Below, one piece after another: positions 20,613-30,267 of a stretch of 64,000 bases of DNA (positions are counted from its first letter, which is position 1; every line of letters begins with the position of its first letter). The translations under genes and the position numbers were made by a program. Source of the DNA: Bathymodiolus brooksi (Eukaryota; Mollusca; Bivalvia; Mytilida; Modiolidae); NCBI GenBank assembly GCA_963680875.1, contig OY804579.1, forward strand, positions 19,329,804 to 19,393,803, read 5' to 3'. The notes beneath the pieces were generated by a model that searched no databases, was not told where the DNA came from, and saw only the letters and a program-made list of their open reading frames with translations.

Positions 20613-21039
20613 TTATCAATAATTTGGTTTTTTTTATAATTTTCAAACAAAGCCATTTTCACGGAATTATTCTACAAAACAATTAAAATATGTTCATATT
20701 GCTATTAAATTATAATAGTTTTTATCGTGTTATTTGAGATTCTATGTTAACGAAGCTTATCCTGAGAATTTGTCATAGCTTTCCGAATGTCTTCATAATA
20801 ATATTTTTTTACATAAATTGTAACTTTTCATTATGCAATTTTGATTCTCATGATTGTGTATTCATTATTCTAGTTCGTTTTATTGAATCTTTTCTTTCCA
20901 ACACATTCTGTATTATTTCCTTCTGCTCTGCTTTTATATTTAGATGGAACTGTTTATCCTGCAGAATACGCTTCAATGTATCGTCTTCCATGTGATTTTA
21001 ATGTTGTTTACTGTTTACGTATGCAAATAATGCTAAAAT
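20613..21039. other. AT-rich sequence, no gene seen
   Basis: Poly-T rich. The 83-codon frame at 20744-20995 is Phe/Ile/Cys-rich and looks like a composition artefact. Confidence 0.4.
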
Positions 21040-21500
21040 AATTTGGCGCGCTGAATTAAGTAGCTCCCATCATGCAATGCGTTACTGTTATCATTCAGTT
21101 AGTATCGCGAGATCACGTTTGTAGATTCGAAAATGGAAGTCAAATGGCGGAATAATAGGATCTAAGGCAAAATCGTGCTGTAATGGAGTGTAACACCACT
21201 TTCTGAGGGTAAGATGGTTTTGAATGAATAGAAAAATGATTGGTGAAGCGATTTATATAAGGGTTTCTGATAGAAAATAAAATCCGATAGCCACGAAACG
21301 TGGAAATGTGCCGATCCTAGAGCTGGTGAGGCAAATCCGCTGTTTTCCGTATGTATTACCCTCTGACGTTGAACGGCTACAGCAACTTTATAAATGCCGT
21401 TAAACGACAGAGGAATCTCGGACTACCATTTGTTGTGCAGGGACACATCTTTTTGGCGCACCTAGTTTCACTTCCGGTTTTTGTGGGAGTTCGTACTGTC
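21040..21500. promoter_or_regulatory. CpG-containing promoter-like stretch
   Basis: Unlike its flanks this 460-bp stretch has moderate GC and many CpGs. It contains TTGGCGCGCTG (21044) and TTTTTGGCGCAC (about 21451), both close to the E2F consensus TTTSGCGC; TATCGCGAGATC (21104), close to the TCTCGCGAGA promoter motif; and CACTTCCGG (about 21468), the reverse complement of the GABP/ETS site CCGGAAGTG. A splice-donor-like GAGGGTAAGATGG lies at about 21205. This combination resembles a housekeeping promoter with a first non-coding exon, but no downstream coding exon is seen, so the assignment is tentative. Confidence 0.3.
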
Positions 21501-22012
21501 TGATATTTTGTTCTTTTATTTTGTTTTACCGTTGTGTTTTTACTGTCTTTTTTAATACGGATTGATCCTTTGATTTTCCATCGAAAATCTGCGTTATCTG
21601 AGAAACAGGCTATTGGACCAGGGCTATGAACAGATTCGCCTTATTCGATCTCTTAAAAAGTTTATATTCCGATACCGAGATCTTATCGAAATATATTCCA
21701 TCTCTGCAGAGACGATAATAAACGATTGTTTTTTTACTTTCCCTTTGTAAAAGTAATTTTGTTATTACCCATATTTTCATATAGTGAAAATGTATAAAGA
21801 TATGGAAGTCAACAAAAATGTCAAAAATATTTTTTATCAATGGGTGACGTAAAAGTGTTTTTGACATTTACTTTCGTAGTTAAAATACTTCAGGTGACTC
21901 GGGGTTGTTGATACAATACAATACAATAAGCTTTATTTGAATTTGAATTTGGTACTGCTTTGACAACTATTTAACCTATTTTGTTCCAGTATTGTTATAA
22001 ATACTGTTATAG
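21501..22012. other. AT-rich sequence with a short element C fragment
   Basis: At 21731-21770 the sequence TTACTTTCCCTTTGTAA and GTTATTACCC is the last ~40 bp of dispersed element C (plus strand). The rest shows no gene. Confidence 0.55.
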
Positions 22013-22222
22013 TGACAGCCGGAACCTTTGAGCCGTAATGAAAGCGGGATGTTTGGCGCTTTAAAATCTGATTCAACCCACCATTTCTTTAGAAATGCCT
22101 GTACCAAGTCAAGGGTCATTACGGTTTTCCGGTTGTTGACTGATTTTGTCTGTATATATACTTATGCGTTTTGACTTTCCCTCTAGAAGATTGTTCGGAG
22201 TTCGGTAATTTTGTTATTACCC
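22013..22222 (+). mobile_element. Dispersed element C, copy 2 (longest form)
   Basis: Begins GACAGCCGGAACCTTTGAGC, CGTAATGAAAGCGGGATG, then the shared body (TTTGGCGCTTTAAAATC, ATTCAACCCACCATTTC, GACTGATTTTGTCTGTAT, ACTTTCCCTC) and ends TTGTTATTACCC. About 210 bp. It carries roughly 25 bp at the 5' end that copy 1 lacks. Confidence 0.8.
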
Positions 22223-22426
22223 TTATTTGAATGATTATATTTCTTAAGGTAAAGCTCTTTATAATAGGAGAATATTATTTTCACGTTGTTTCTATTTCTA
22301 ATGTATTCACAATATTTGCTAAAACATTTTATTAATTTCATATTGTTGAGTATAGTGGAGAAACTTATAGTAAAATAATATTTTTTTCCAGACTAACTAT
22401 CTTTAGCTTAAGTCCATGTTTTATTT

Positions 22427-22487
22427 CGATTGATTGATGTTTAACACAAACTTTAGCAATATTTCAGCTATATCATCGTGGCGTGTG
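22427..22487 (-). mobile_element. SINE type A, 3' tail only
   Basis: Plus strand reads GATTGATTGATGTTTAACAC, AGCAATATTTCAGCTATAT, CGTGGCG, the reverse complement of the type A tail. Only the last ~60 bp remain. Confidence 0.7.
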
Positions 22488-23110
22488 TTTCATTTCGAAA
22501 TTAGTTCCATTGCTATGAATAATGTTTCCATTAAGAAATTTCAGTGTTTCAGGTAGTGATTATTTATTTAAATATTTTATGCCTTTCAACAAGCAAGCAA
22601 GAACAATTAAAAATAATAGAAAATAGACTTCATTCATATAGATTTAATTATTTTTTTAAATCTTAATTAAGCATATAAATAAACCAGATTGCGAGTTTCA
22701 TAAACGCTGTCAAGGCTTGACATTAACGTTTTACCAACTTGTCAATTCGCAGTTTTAGTTGTCTGTAAGCAGGAAATGCTTGCCAAAAGTTTTTGTATGA
22801 TAAAACAAGATAGTGATTTTTTTAAATAACTTCTGATTAGTCAAAGAAAAATATCCTATTCTATATTTGAATAGGGAAAATCCGCTATGTCTTTGATGAA
22901 ATCGGTCGTTTAATGTTTTTAACAACAAAATTTATAAAAGGACAACTTGCTACTGATGAATTTTATAACATTCTGTAAATTTTAGCGCTTTTATTTATTT
23001 TGTCCAGTTCACTAGCCCCATCAGATAAGCAACATACAAATCGGTCAAACAAGGCATATTCAGGAGACATAGAAAAACGCAACCAAAATTGCCAAAGTCG
23101 AGAAAAGAAA
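22488..23110. other. AT-rich sequence, no gene seen
   Basis: Low-complexity A/T stretches dominate. The 62-codon minus-strand frame at 22963-23151 runs into the neighbouring tandem array and is not convincing. Confidence 0.4.
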
Positions 23111-23891
23111 CGCACGAGGCGCCAGATCAGTACGAGGTGTTCTCCAGTCAAGGCACGAGGCGCTAGATGAGTATGAGGCGTTCTCCAGTCAAGGCACGAG
23201 GCGCTAGATCAGTATGAGGTGTTCTCCAGTCAAGGCACGAGGCGCTAGATCAGTACGAGGTGTTCTCCAGTCAAGGCACGAGGCGTTAGATGAGTATGAG
23301 GCGTTCTCCAGTCAAGGCACGAGGCGCTAGATCAGTATGAGGTGTTCTCCAGTCAAGGCACGAGGCGCTAGATGAGTATGAGACGTTCTCCAGTCAAGGC
23401 ACGAGGCGCTAGATGAGTATGAGGCGTTCTCCAGTCAAGGCACGAGGCGCTAGATCAGTATGAGGTATTCTCCGGTCAAGGCACGAGGCGCCAGATCAGT
23501 ATGAGGTGTTCTCCAGTCAAGGCACGAGGCGCGCTAGATCAGTATGAGGTGTTCTCCAGTCAAGGCACGAGGCGCTAGATCAGTATGAGGTGTTCTCCAG
23601 TCAAGGCACGAAGCGCTAGATCAGTATGAGGTGTTCTCCAGTCAAGGTACGAGGCGCTAGATCAGTATGAGGTGTTCTCCAGTCAAGGCACGAGGCGCCA
23701 GATCAGTATCATGTGTTCTCCAGTCAAGGCACGAGGCGCCAGATCAGTATGAGGTGTTCTCCAGTCAAGGCACGAGGCGCTAGATCAGTATGAGGTGTTC
23801 TCCAGTCAAGGCACGAGGCGCCAGATCAGTATGAGGTGTTCTCCAGTCAAGGCACGAGGCGCCAGATCAGTATGAGGTGTTCTCCAGTCAA
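23111..23891. repeat. 41-bp GC-richer tandem array, about 19 units
   Basis: CGAGGCGCTAGATCAGTATG and TTCTCCAGTCAAGGCA repeat every 41 bp (for example 23161 and 23202). Variants alternate GCGCTAG/GCGCCAG, ATCAG/ATGAG and GTGTTC/GCGTTC. One unit has an extra GC near 23527. The array is much richer in CpG and GGCGCC/GGCGCT than its AT-rich surroundings. No frame is convincingly coding. Confidence 0.95.
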
Positions 23892-23953
23892 GATGAGAAG
23901 ATGATATACATTAAGAGCAGCGAAACGAATATAGTGATGTTTTCAACAGAGAA

Positions 23954-24028
23954 TGTGCGCAAACGTTAATTTCGAAATGTGCGCAAACATAGTACTTTTT
24001 TGTGCGCAAATGATATATGTGCGCAAAC
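23954..24028. repeat. Cluster of four TGTGCGCAAA motifs
   Basis: TGTGCGCAAA begins at 23954, 23978, 24001 and 24018, all in the same orientation with spacings of 24, 23 and 17 bp. The intervening bases are different, so this is a motif cluster, not an ordinary tandem array. The core TGCGCA is palindromic. It starts about 60 bp after the 41-bp array. Confidence 0.75.
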
Positions 24029-25994
24029 GTGTTTCCACCACATACAACACTCACTATCCTAAACTAAACATTTACACGTCCCGGACTCACTACCACGATT
24101 GTCAATCACAGTGATGACACGAAGACTGAAAACGGCAGCTGAACTACAACACTACTTTGTTTATGTTATTTACTTTAATAATCGATAAAAACGGACAGTT
24201 CACGCAATTTTGTGCTTAACATTATTAGAAATGAGGCACAATTTCCTCATTTGCATATCTAAAATGTGGACCTGACGAAGTCTGATTTTTACATATATTG
24301 TATATTGTATATAGCAGATATATTTCCCAACTGCGCTCATGTCAAGCCAAATTAAATGATATACAAATTAATTACTACCATGAAATGTTCGATGTTCCTG
24401 GACAAAATGAAAATAAGGAGACGTCATACTATTATACCTGTCTGGTGATTCTGTTTAAAAATGATTGAAATATATGAAATTGGTGAGTTTGACACAAAAT
24501 TTAACAATGACATTTGGCGGAATCGATTTAGATTCCTACATTATAGATAAAATTATATTGACAAATCTCGTAATTTTAGCATCTAAACTCCCGTGTTGTA
24601 TACAATTTTTTGACAATTCTAATGAAAATTCAGTCACGTGACTATATTCTAATTTAGATATGATGAACTTTATCAGGAAGAGTACCATTAATTCCTGGAT
24701 ATATTTTTTTCAAATACTTAGGTCATTCTTTTTATATCATTTACAGATCATTTCTATTCATTCAAAGACATAATGAATAACATGCAAGTTATCATTCCCT
24801 CTTTGCTGTATCAAGTGTCGAAGAAAGAAAATATAAATATCGCTATGATTCTGATAAGTTTCGTTCAACCGGATGCAGAAGTTGACAAATGTGTCCCCAT
24901 CTTGTCTGATGGTGCCGACTGAAGATATAGTGATTTTTTTTGTTAATTAAATTACCTGTGGGTGTTTCCCCATTTCAACTCGTAAATTTACATAGAAATC
25001 GGAGATATTTCGTCATAAAACTTCACACATGGTTTTGTCTATCATATTTCTTGAAGACAAACTTAAATTTTATTGCATTTATCAATATTTTATGAGTATC
25101 AACAGTTTTTTCAACACCGTATCTGTTTCTCGATACAGCCGCCCACCCGTGACCCAGATTAGCTCGTTCCAGCAGTTTTTTCTTAATAATGTTGTTTAAC
25201 AAATATAATATATGGAAATGTGCTAATATTTCTTTTCAGAAGAATCTGATTTAGATATATCCCCCCCCCCCCTCCTTCCCATAATCTGTTCAAAATTTTA
25301 ATGTTGTAACAACTTGTGAATTTGGGAATAGATAAACGTTAGAGAAAACCGAAGGGACAATCAAGAATGAATTTTTATCAGATACAAATATCTACAATTT
25401 ATGAGAAATCTATACTCAAATTCGTTGTATTTTCCATTGCTCTTGCTAGACAGGGTAATATTTTCTCGTCCTAAGGGAAATATCTAGTATAAAAACGTAC
25501 AATTTTAGAATCAATCGGAAATGTGCAAAAAGTCTTTTCGACTGTCGCCTGCTCGTGATGGCACGACATGGACAATCTCGTCCTGAGAGGGTGTTATTTA
25601 TTTCCGGATAGGAGAAGTGTGGTTCCAACGGCGTTATATTCCTTTAAATTAAAAAAAAAATGCATTCATGGATATCAAGTCATTATATTATCTTCTAATT
25701 GGTCATATTTACTTCTAATTGCCCATCTTTCTCAGTGAAACTGCGATCTATAATATTCCTTCATTTAACAATAGAAATGAAATTGGCTTCGGCCTTTTTT
25801 GTTTATTTTAAACAATTTTTATTTGCACATCTACCAATATGTATCGACAAAAAACAGATATTTCATTATGACATGCGTCTCAATTGCTACAATAAAATCA
25901 GATTTACGAATGAAATATAAATTCTACTTCTTGGTTAAATTAGGTTAGAAATATTTAGCGCGACTTTCATCAATATTTTTCATATATATAATGG
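24029..25994. other. AT-rich intergenic sequence with a poly-C run and a repeat F fragment
   Basis: Poly-C occupies 25261-25272. At 25335-25371 the sequence AACGTTAGAGAAAACCGAAG, GGACAATCAAGAATGA matches the start of dispersed repeat F. No coding frame beyond 75 codons, and none with recognisable motifs. Confidence 0.5.
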
Positions 25995-26205
25995 CAGTCA
26001 TTTAAATTTATGGAGGGAATTGGAATACCCAGAGAAAATCACCGACCTGCCCGCTGCAAATCGCGGACAAACTTTAGAAAATAAGGTTGCATCAAGTACA
26101 CATTATCATGAGTGGGATTCGAACTCGCATCTTTTAGTGGTGAGCACTGGTTGCATTAGTAGATTTAAATCCAACTATCATCCAATCATGGCCATGTCGG
26201 TCCAT
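25995..26205 (-). mobile_element. SINE type A, diverged copy
   Basis: Plus strand keeps the antisense order GGCAGTCA, TGGAGGGAATTGGAATACCC, AGAGAAAATCACCGACCTG, GACAAACTTTA, then the antisense B-box region GGGATTCGAACTCGCAT and CCATGGCCATGTC-like head sequence. It is more diverged than the other copies and the 3' tail is poorly kept. Confidence 0.65.
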
Positions 26206-26565
26206 TATTACTGAACGCCTACACAACACCTTAAAAGGGATATATACTTACGTTTATTTACTTTATATGATATTTCCATAGTTGTTTCAATGTTTCTCCA
26301 TGTAATAAAATTGAGTTTAAATCAAGTTTAAGTAAGCGATATTACTAGAAAATGTAAGCGGAAGTTTAAGAAATTTTACTAAATTACATTTCTGTCCCAA
26401 TCAATTCATGGTCATAATAGATATTGAATATTAATAAACATGTCGGGACATTTGGCAGATAACTTTCTGGTCTTGCTCAATGATGACATTTGTAAATATT
26501 AATAAAAACAAATAATTGAAATTCTATCCTGTTGCAAAAGTTTATTTCTCTTTCATATTTTGGGT
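26206..26565. other. AT-rich sequence, no gene seen
   Basis: No repeat or coding motif. Confidence 0.4.
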
Positions 26566-26645
26566 GAACGTATCTGATGAAGCTTATTCCTGGTGAAGCT
26601 TATTCCTGATGCGCGGTGCACACTAAATTTGACTTCTACGTTTTA
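26566..26645 (+). repeat. Dispersed repeat G, copy 2, with internal duplication
   Basis: AACGTATCTGATGAAGCTTA, TTCCTG, then a second GTGAAGCTTATTCCTGATG, then GCGCGGTGCACACTAAATTTG. The 18-bp GTGAAGCTTATTCCTG segment is present twice in this copy only. Confidence 0.65.
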
Positions 26646-26914
26646 ATCGCTTCTATTTTTATGCGTGTTTTGATTGGTTTAAAATGTTGAGTACATTTTC
26701 GTATGTACTGAATCTGAAAATAGACGTCGTTCCCAAGGCGTCGCGTGCCGTTGTCATCAGGCGATTTTCTTTAAATGAGGCACCTTTGGAGTTATTTAAA
26801 TTTATTTCCGATTATTTGCATTATTTTGAAAAAGAGTGCATCTCGAACGAGTGTCTTATTAAAGGCATCTATAGCTAATTCTATCCTGTTAAAAGGTTTC
26901 ACATAAAGTAGATA
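26646..26914. other. Unassigned sequence with a 64-codon open frame
   Basis: A plus-strand frame from ATG 26684 to 26878 contains VVPKASRAVVIRRFSLNEAP and looks less composition-biased than its neighbours. I do not recognise it. It follows repeat G directly and might be part of the same mobile element. Confidence 0.2.
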
Positions 26915-26923
26915 TATGATAGG

Positions 26924-27189
26924 TTTTGTTTGTTTGTTGAATGGTGTTTAATGTCACTTTCAACAATATTTCGGTTATATCGTGGCAGTCAGTTTTATTG
27001 GTGGAGGAAACCGGAGGACCCGGAGAAAACCACCGACCTGTCGCAAGTCACTGACAAACTTTATCACATAATGTTGTACACATAGCCCTTATCGAGATTT
27101 GAACTCACAACATCATTGGTGATATTCACTGATTGCATAGGTAGTTGTTAATCCAGCTACCATACGATCACGACCACGATGGCCCCTTC
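26924..27189 (-). mobile_element. SINE type A, full length, with target-site duplication
   Basis: The best preserved copy. TATGATAGG occurs at 26915-26923 and 27190-27198 as a 9-bp target duplication. In element sense it begins GGGGCCATCGTGGTCGTGA, has the B-box-like GAGTTCAAATCTC, then TACAACATTATGTGATAAAG, GTTTGTCAGTGACTTGCGAC, GGTTTTCTCCGGGTCC, TCCACCAATAAAACTGAC, CACGATATAACCGAAATATTG and GTGACATTAAACACCA, and finishes in CAAACAAACAAA. Length about 266 bp. Confidence 0.92.
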
Positions 27190-27383
27190 TATGATAGGCA
27201 ATAGTATATAGCAAAAAGATAAGACTTTATTATCGTTACTAGAAGAGAGCATTCATTTAATTCTTAGTTTTAAAATAACTGTTGTGTTGTCACAAATGTT
27301 AGCAACCATCTAGAGGAACATAATAGAAATTTGTATAATCAGTTATAAGATTTGTAGATGTTGCAACGCGAATTCAACTCCAT

Positions 27384-27540
27384 ATTTGTTTGTTTGTTTG
27401 ATGGTGTTTAATGCCACTTTCAACAATATTTCAGTAATATCGTGGCGGTAAGTTTTATTGGTGGAGGAAACCGGAAGACCCGGAGAAAACCACCGACCTG
27501 TCGCAAGTTAGTGGTGATAGTCACTGATTGCATTGGTAAA
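27384..27540 (-). mobile_element. SINE type A, internally deleted
   Basis: Plus strand starts TTTGTTTGATGGTGTTTAAT and keeps the tail and middle (TTTCAGTAATATCGTGGCGG, GAGAAAACCACCGACCTGTC). It jumps from GCAAGTTA straight to GTGGTGATAGTCACTG, missing the segment that contains the B-box. Confidence 0.85.
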
Positions 27541-27694
27541 TATCACTAAAGAGTGAAAAAATATAATATATTCTCCCATTCTTTTCACTAAAATTGTAAA
27601 TGTATGTTATTAACAATGTTCGTATATAATCAGATTATAGTTTATCTTGTATTCCGTTCATTTGTAAGTTTTCAAATCTCCCAATCTTACACCC

Positions 27695-27855
27695 GCTAAG
27701 CATAAGGTAAGGGGTACTCGATACAACATTAAAGTTTGTCAGTGACTTATGGCAGATTAGTGGTTTTCTTCGGGTACTCCGATTTCCTCCACCAATAAAA
27801 CTGACCGCCACGATATAACTGAAATATTGTTGAAAGTGGCGTTAAACACCATAAT
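27695..27855 (+). mobile_element. SINE type A, 5'-truncated
   Basis: Begins near GGGGTACTCGATACAACATT and keeps AAAGTTTGTCAGTGACTTAT, TCCACCAATAAAACTGACCG and the tail GTTGAAAGTGGCGTTAAACA. About 160 bp after copy 27384-27540 in the opposite orientation. Confidence 0.85.
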
Positions 27856-29291
27856 CCTAACCCCTTGTATTTCTTTCATTTGTAAGTTTCCAAATCTCCC
27901 AATCTTACATAAAGTACTGTAGCAATTGTAATAGAAAGTCTATATATTATTTACTTAATCTGTAAACATTTAATTTATTGATACATTTTAAAACTTGGTA
28001 GAATAAATATATTCGGAATTTTTATTTTCTTAGGAAAGATCAATATTATTCTTATTTTGCATGTACGCTAAGAAATGTTGATCGAAAAAGTAAGAAAATT
28101 GTGTCGAATTGTTACATCTTAAAAAGACTCTCGTGAATCTTTTTTGTGTGAAAACAAAAATAATATTGTGAAGGTAAAAATTCTATTAAATCATCATTTT
28201 TTTTATCTTCAAAAAAACTCAAATATTTTGAAATTTAAAAACTAGATGATGAAGTACAGTAGATAGAATATCATTTTCTTTTTTTTTTCAAATAAAATAA
28301 AAAATAAAAAAATATTGTATAATGTCTAATTTTAGGGAGAAACTGATATAAAAAAAGATAGAAAAGAAAATCAAATATAAAAATGTGTTTAAAAACTTAC
28401 CTAAAATCTGGTTTGACATTTTTGTTATAATTCTTAAAAAGCTAGATAATAATCCATTTTAACAGCAGAGAATGAAATATCACTCTTTTCACGCAAAAAC
28501 ATATAAAAATCATCTTTCCATAACAGCGTTTTCACATTATAGATATATATATACCCGGTATTGACAATCTTATTCTTTCCAATTTAATGACTTCGGAATG
28601 AATATTTTAAATTGTCAACCTCGGAGTTTTGATCATAAATTGATTTTTCCAGTTTCAAAATCTATAGAATATTAATGTGTTTGTAATAGGTAATATATGT
28701 CTAACATCTCGGGTAGGTATGGTTATTGGATTATAGTGGTTGATTTCATAACTATTTCAGTGTACAATCATAGGTATTAGTGACATTTTCATGAATATCC
28801 CATAATTCCATTGAAATGTGTCTTTGAAATAGTCAAATTTAGTGAAAGTATTAATACATCTTGAATAATTGATATTGTATATTATACTTTGTGTATCAGT
28901 GTAAAGTAAAGACGTCATCAAGATAAGATTTCAATCGGTATTTTCGTGGCCATGCAGAACAAATTGAATTGTAATAAAGAAAATAACCAATTGATATATC
29001 TGCTAACATTTTATTTTTTTTTACTTTTTTTTTTTTTTTTTTTTTTTTAACAATTCTTTTTTATCCCATATGAGGCAACGCAAAAAATGATCTGAAATTT
29101 CAAAAGCGAGAAATGCCTTGAATTATACGGTAATTAAAATAATACAAAAGACAAATAAATAAACGTTAGGGAAAACGGAATGTGTGGAAATTATACCAAC
29201 AAATCATGCAGTTTTTTATAATTGTACAATCACCAGAACTGTTAGAAAGTCATTATTTACAAAAACACAAAAATGAATTTTTTTTTACTTT
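27856..29291. other. Very AT-rich sequence, no gene seen
   Basis: About 1.4 kb of low-complexity A/T, including a 24-bp poly-T run at 29025-29048. No coding frame over 60 codons. Confidence 0.5.
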
Positions 29292-29360
29292 GAACATATC
29301 TGGTCAAGGTTATTCCAGAAACACGCCGTGTGCACTTTACTAGACATATGCGTCTTTTAT
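29292..29360 (+). repeat. Dispersed repeat G, copy 3
   Basis: GAACATATCTGGTCAAGG, TTATTCCAGAAACACGCCGT, GTGCACTTTACTAGACATA: the same order as the other three copies. CTGATGA is mutated to CTGGTCA. Confidence 0.6.
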
Positions 29361-29923
29361 GGAGAAAAATCATCTGAAGAGGTCTTTAGGAATGGGCCAC
29401 TTTTAATAACTATTGGCTTTCAGTCCAATGAAGAATATGTTATCGATATATTGTGATTTTGCAGTGGAAATGTTTTTACTTCCAATGGTCCTACCCTCAT
29501 TTTTAATTAAATCAAAATATGTTATAATATTTGTATATACATGGTTAAAGCACTAACCAATACCGAAAATATAAAAGCAAAAATTGGAACAGTAACACTG
29601 CTTGTTCTACTTCTTATGTAATTTTTCCTCACATTAAATCACTAAAAATAGAGGAATTCTTTACTCTTTATTCTTACATATCTAATAATTAAATAACTGA
29701 CAAAAAGGTTTGAAATAATTCGATGTTTTACCCATTTTCAATTTTACTGCCTTCTCTTTGTATCCTTTTACCATATAAATATGCAAAATGTTCACAACCC
29801 GTGTGCATTGAGATATTTTAAATTCCTGATTGTCCCAAGCCCTTTCATATTAATATGGAAGACACCTGATGATGACTCACTTCTATAGTTAAGGATTTTT
29901 AAAGAATCGTCTCATCTTATCTT
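29361..29923. other. AT-rich sequence, no gene seen
   Basis: No repeat or coding motif up to the second 41-bp array. Confidence 0.4.
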
Positions 29924-30170
29924 TTCAACGCGTCTTTCCGGAGATATCAACACCTTGTTGAAAGTTCAACACGTCTTTCCGGAGATATCAACACCTTGTT
30001 GAAAGTTCAACGCGTCTTTCCGGAGATATCAACACCTTGTTGAAAGTTCAACACGTCTTTCCGGAGATATCAACACCTTGTTGAAAGTTCAACACGTCTT
30101 TCCAGAGATATCAACACCTTGTTGAAAGTTCAACACGTCTTTCCGGAGATATCAACACCTTGTTGAAAGG
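29924..30170. repeat. Second 41-bp tandem array, six units, unrelated to the first
   Basis: CGTCTTTCCGGAGATATCAA and CACCTTGTTGAAAGTTCAAC repeat every 41 bp (for example 29941 and 29982) with nearly no divergence. Each unit contains CAACACCTTGTTG, an imperfect palindrome. It ends about 100 bp before the 33-bp array. Confidence 0.95.
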
Positions 30171-30267
30171 TATTATGTCACTTGCTCTCATAAACTAATA
30201 TTATGCATACGACCACTTCTGTTTCACGAAGATTAAATATAATAATGTTTAAGATTTGAGCGTTCTT

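Noticed and set aside
23111..30170. Relationship between the two 41-bp arrays
   Set aside because: Same unit length but no sequence similarity in either orientation.
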